Shown one piece after another: positions 6,739 to 6,805 of a stretch of DNA of 6,805 bases. How positions within the stretch are numbered: the stretch's first letter is position 1; each line of letters opens with the position of its first letter. The position numbers were made by a program, and so were the translations under genes. Below the pieces are notes generated by a model that had not been told where the DNA came from, searched no databases, and saw only the letters and a program-made list of their open reading frames with translations. Source of the stretch: Planctomycetota bacterium (lineage in GTDB: Bacteria > Planctomycetota > MHYJ01 > JACQXL01 > JAVHLO01); NCBI GenBank assembly GCA_031082105.1, contig JAVHLO010000188.1, positions 1-6,805 on the forward strand, written 5' to 3'.

Positions 6739-6777
6739 TCCTGCCCCGGACTATTCATGAAGAAACGTGGACATGTC

Positions 6778-6797
6778 ATTCCCGCGAAAGCGGGAAT
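6778..6797. repeat. Perfect 20-bp palindromic repeat resembling dRS3/REP elements
   Basis: ATTCCCGC (6778-6785), loop GAAA, and GCGGGAAT (6790-6797) form a perfect 8-bp stem with a GNRA-type tetraloop. The sequence fits the ATTCCC-N8-GGGAAT form of the neisserial dRS3 repeat. Similar GTCATTCCCGCG...GGGAATCCA palindromes are dispersed in many unrelated bacterial genomes. In Neisseria, dRS3 copies are targets for filamentous phage integration; whether that applies here is unknown. It could also serve as a factor-independent stop for a gene beyond the edge, though no U-tract is visible. Confidence 0.75.
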
Positions 6798-6805
6798 CCA
6801 GAAAA

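Noticed and set aside
5888..6760. Plus-strand open frame of 290 codons
   Set aside because: It is antisense to the response regulator, whose HTH and receiver motifs are unmistakable, and it runs through the promoter. No domain was recognised in it.

Overview
The window holds two genes, both on the minus strand, and non-coding DNA at the right edge. The DNA is moderately GC-rich. The larger gene encodes a giant secreted protein built from beta-structured modules, and the smaller one a response regulator with an unusual domain order. This combination suggests a Gram-negative environmental bacterium with very large surface proteins, for example from the PVC, Hydrogenedentes or related candidate phyla. 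That placement is inference; nothing here fixes the taxon.

Read in the direction of transcription (right to left): positions 6605-6805 are non-coding. They hold a 20-bp perfect palindrome (ATTCCCGC-GAAA-GCGGGAAT), a short stretch of degenerate GCGGA repeats, and a consensus sigma70 promoter (TTGACA, 16 nt, TATAAT). The promoter drives a 271-residue protein (5723-6538, minus) made of an N-terminal excisionase/MerR-like helix-turn-helix, a long Asn/Gly-rich linker and a C-terminal receiver domain. A 13-bp direct repeat lies between the promoter and the start codon, and one copy overlaps the ribosome binding site.

After 227 bp that can fold into a nested hairpin, an open frame begins at 5495 (or 5387) and runs off the left edge at position 1 without a stop. 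I translated it codon by codon; it encodes at least 1,831 residues. The order is: N-terminal extension and signal peptide, a beta-sandwich-like region, an Ig-like adhesin-type domain, a right-handed parallel beta-helix, two tandem supermodules of about 500 and 430 residues that each start with a Trp/NW motif and end with a related capping domain, and the start of a DUF2341-like domain. The C-terminus, and any sorting or anchoring signal, lies outside the window.

The regulator is immediately upstream in the same orientation, so it may be co-transcribed with the giant gene or control it. This is suggested by position only.
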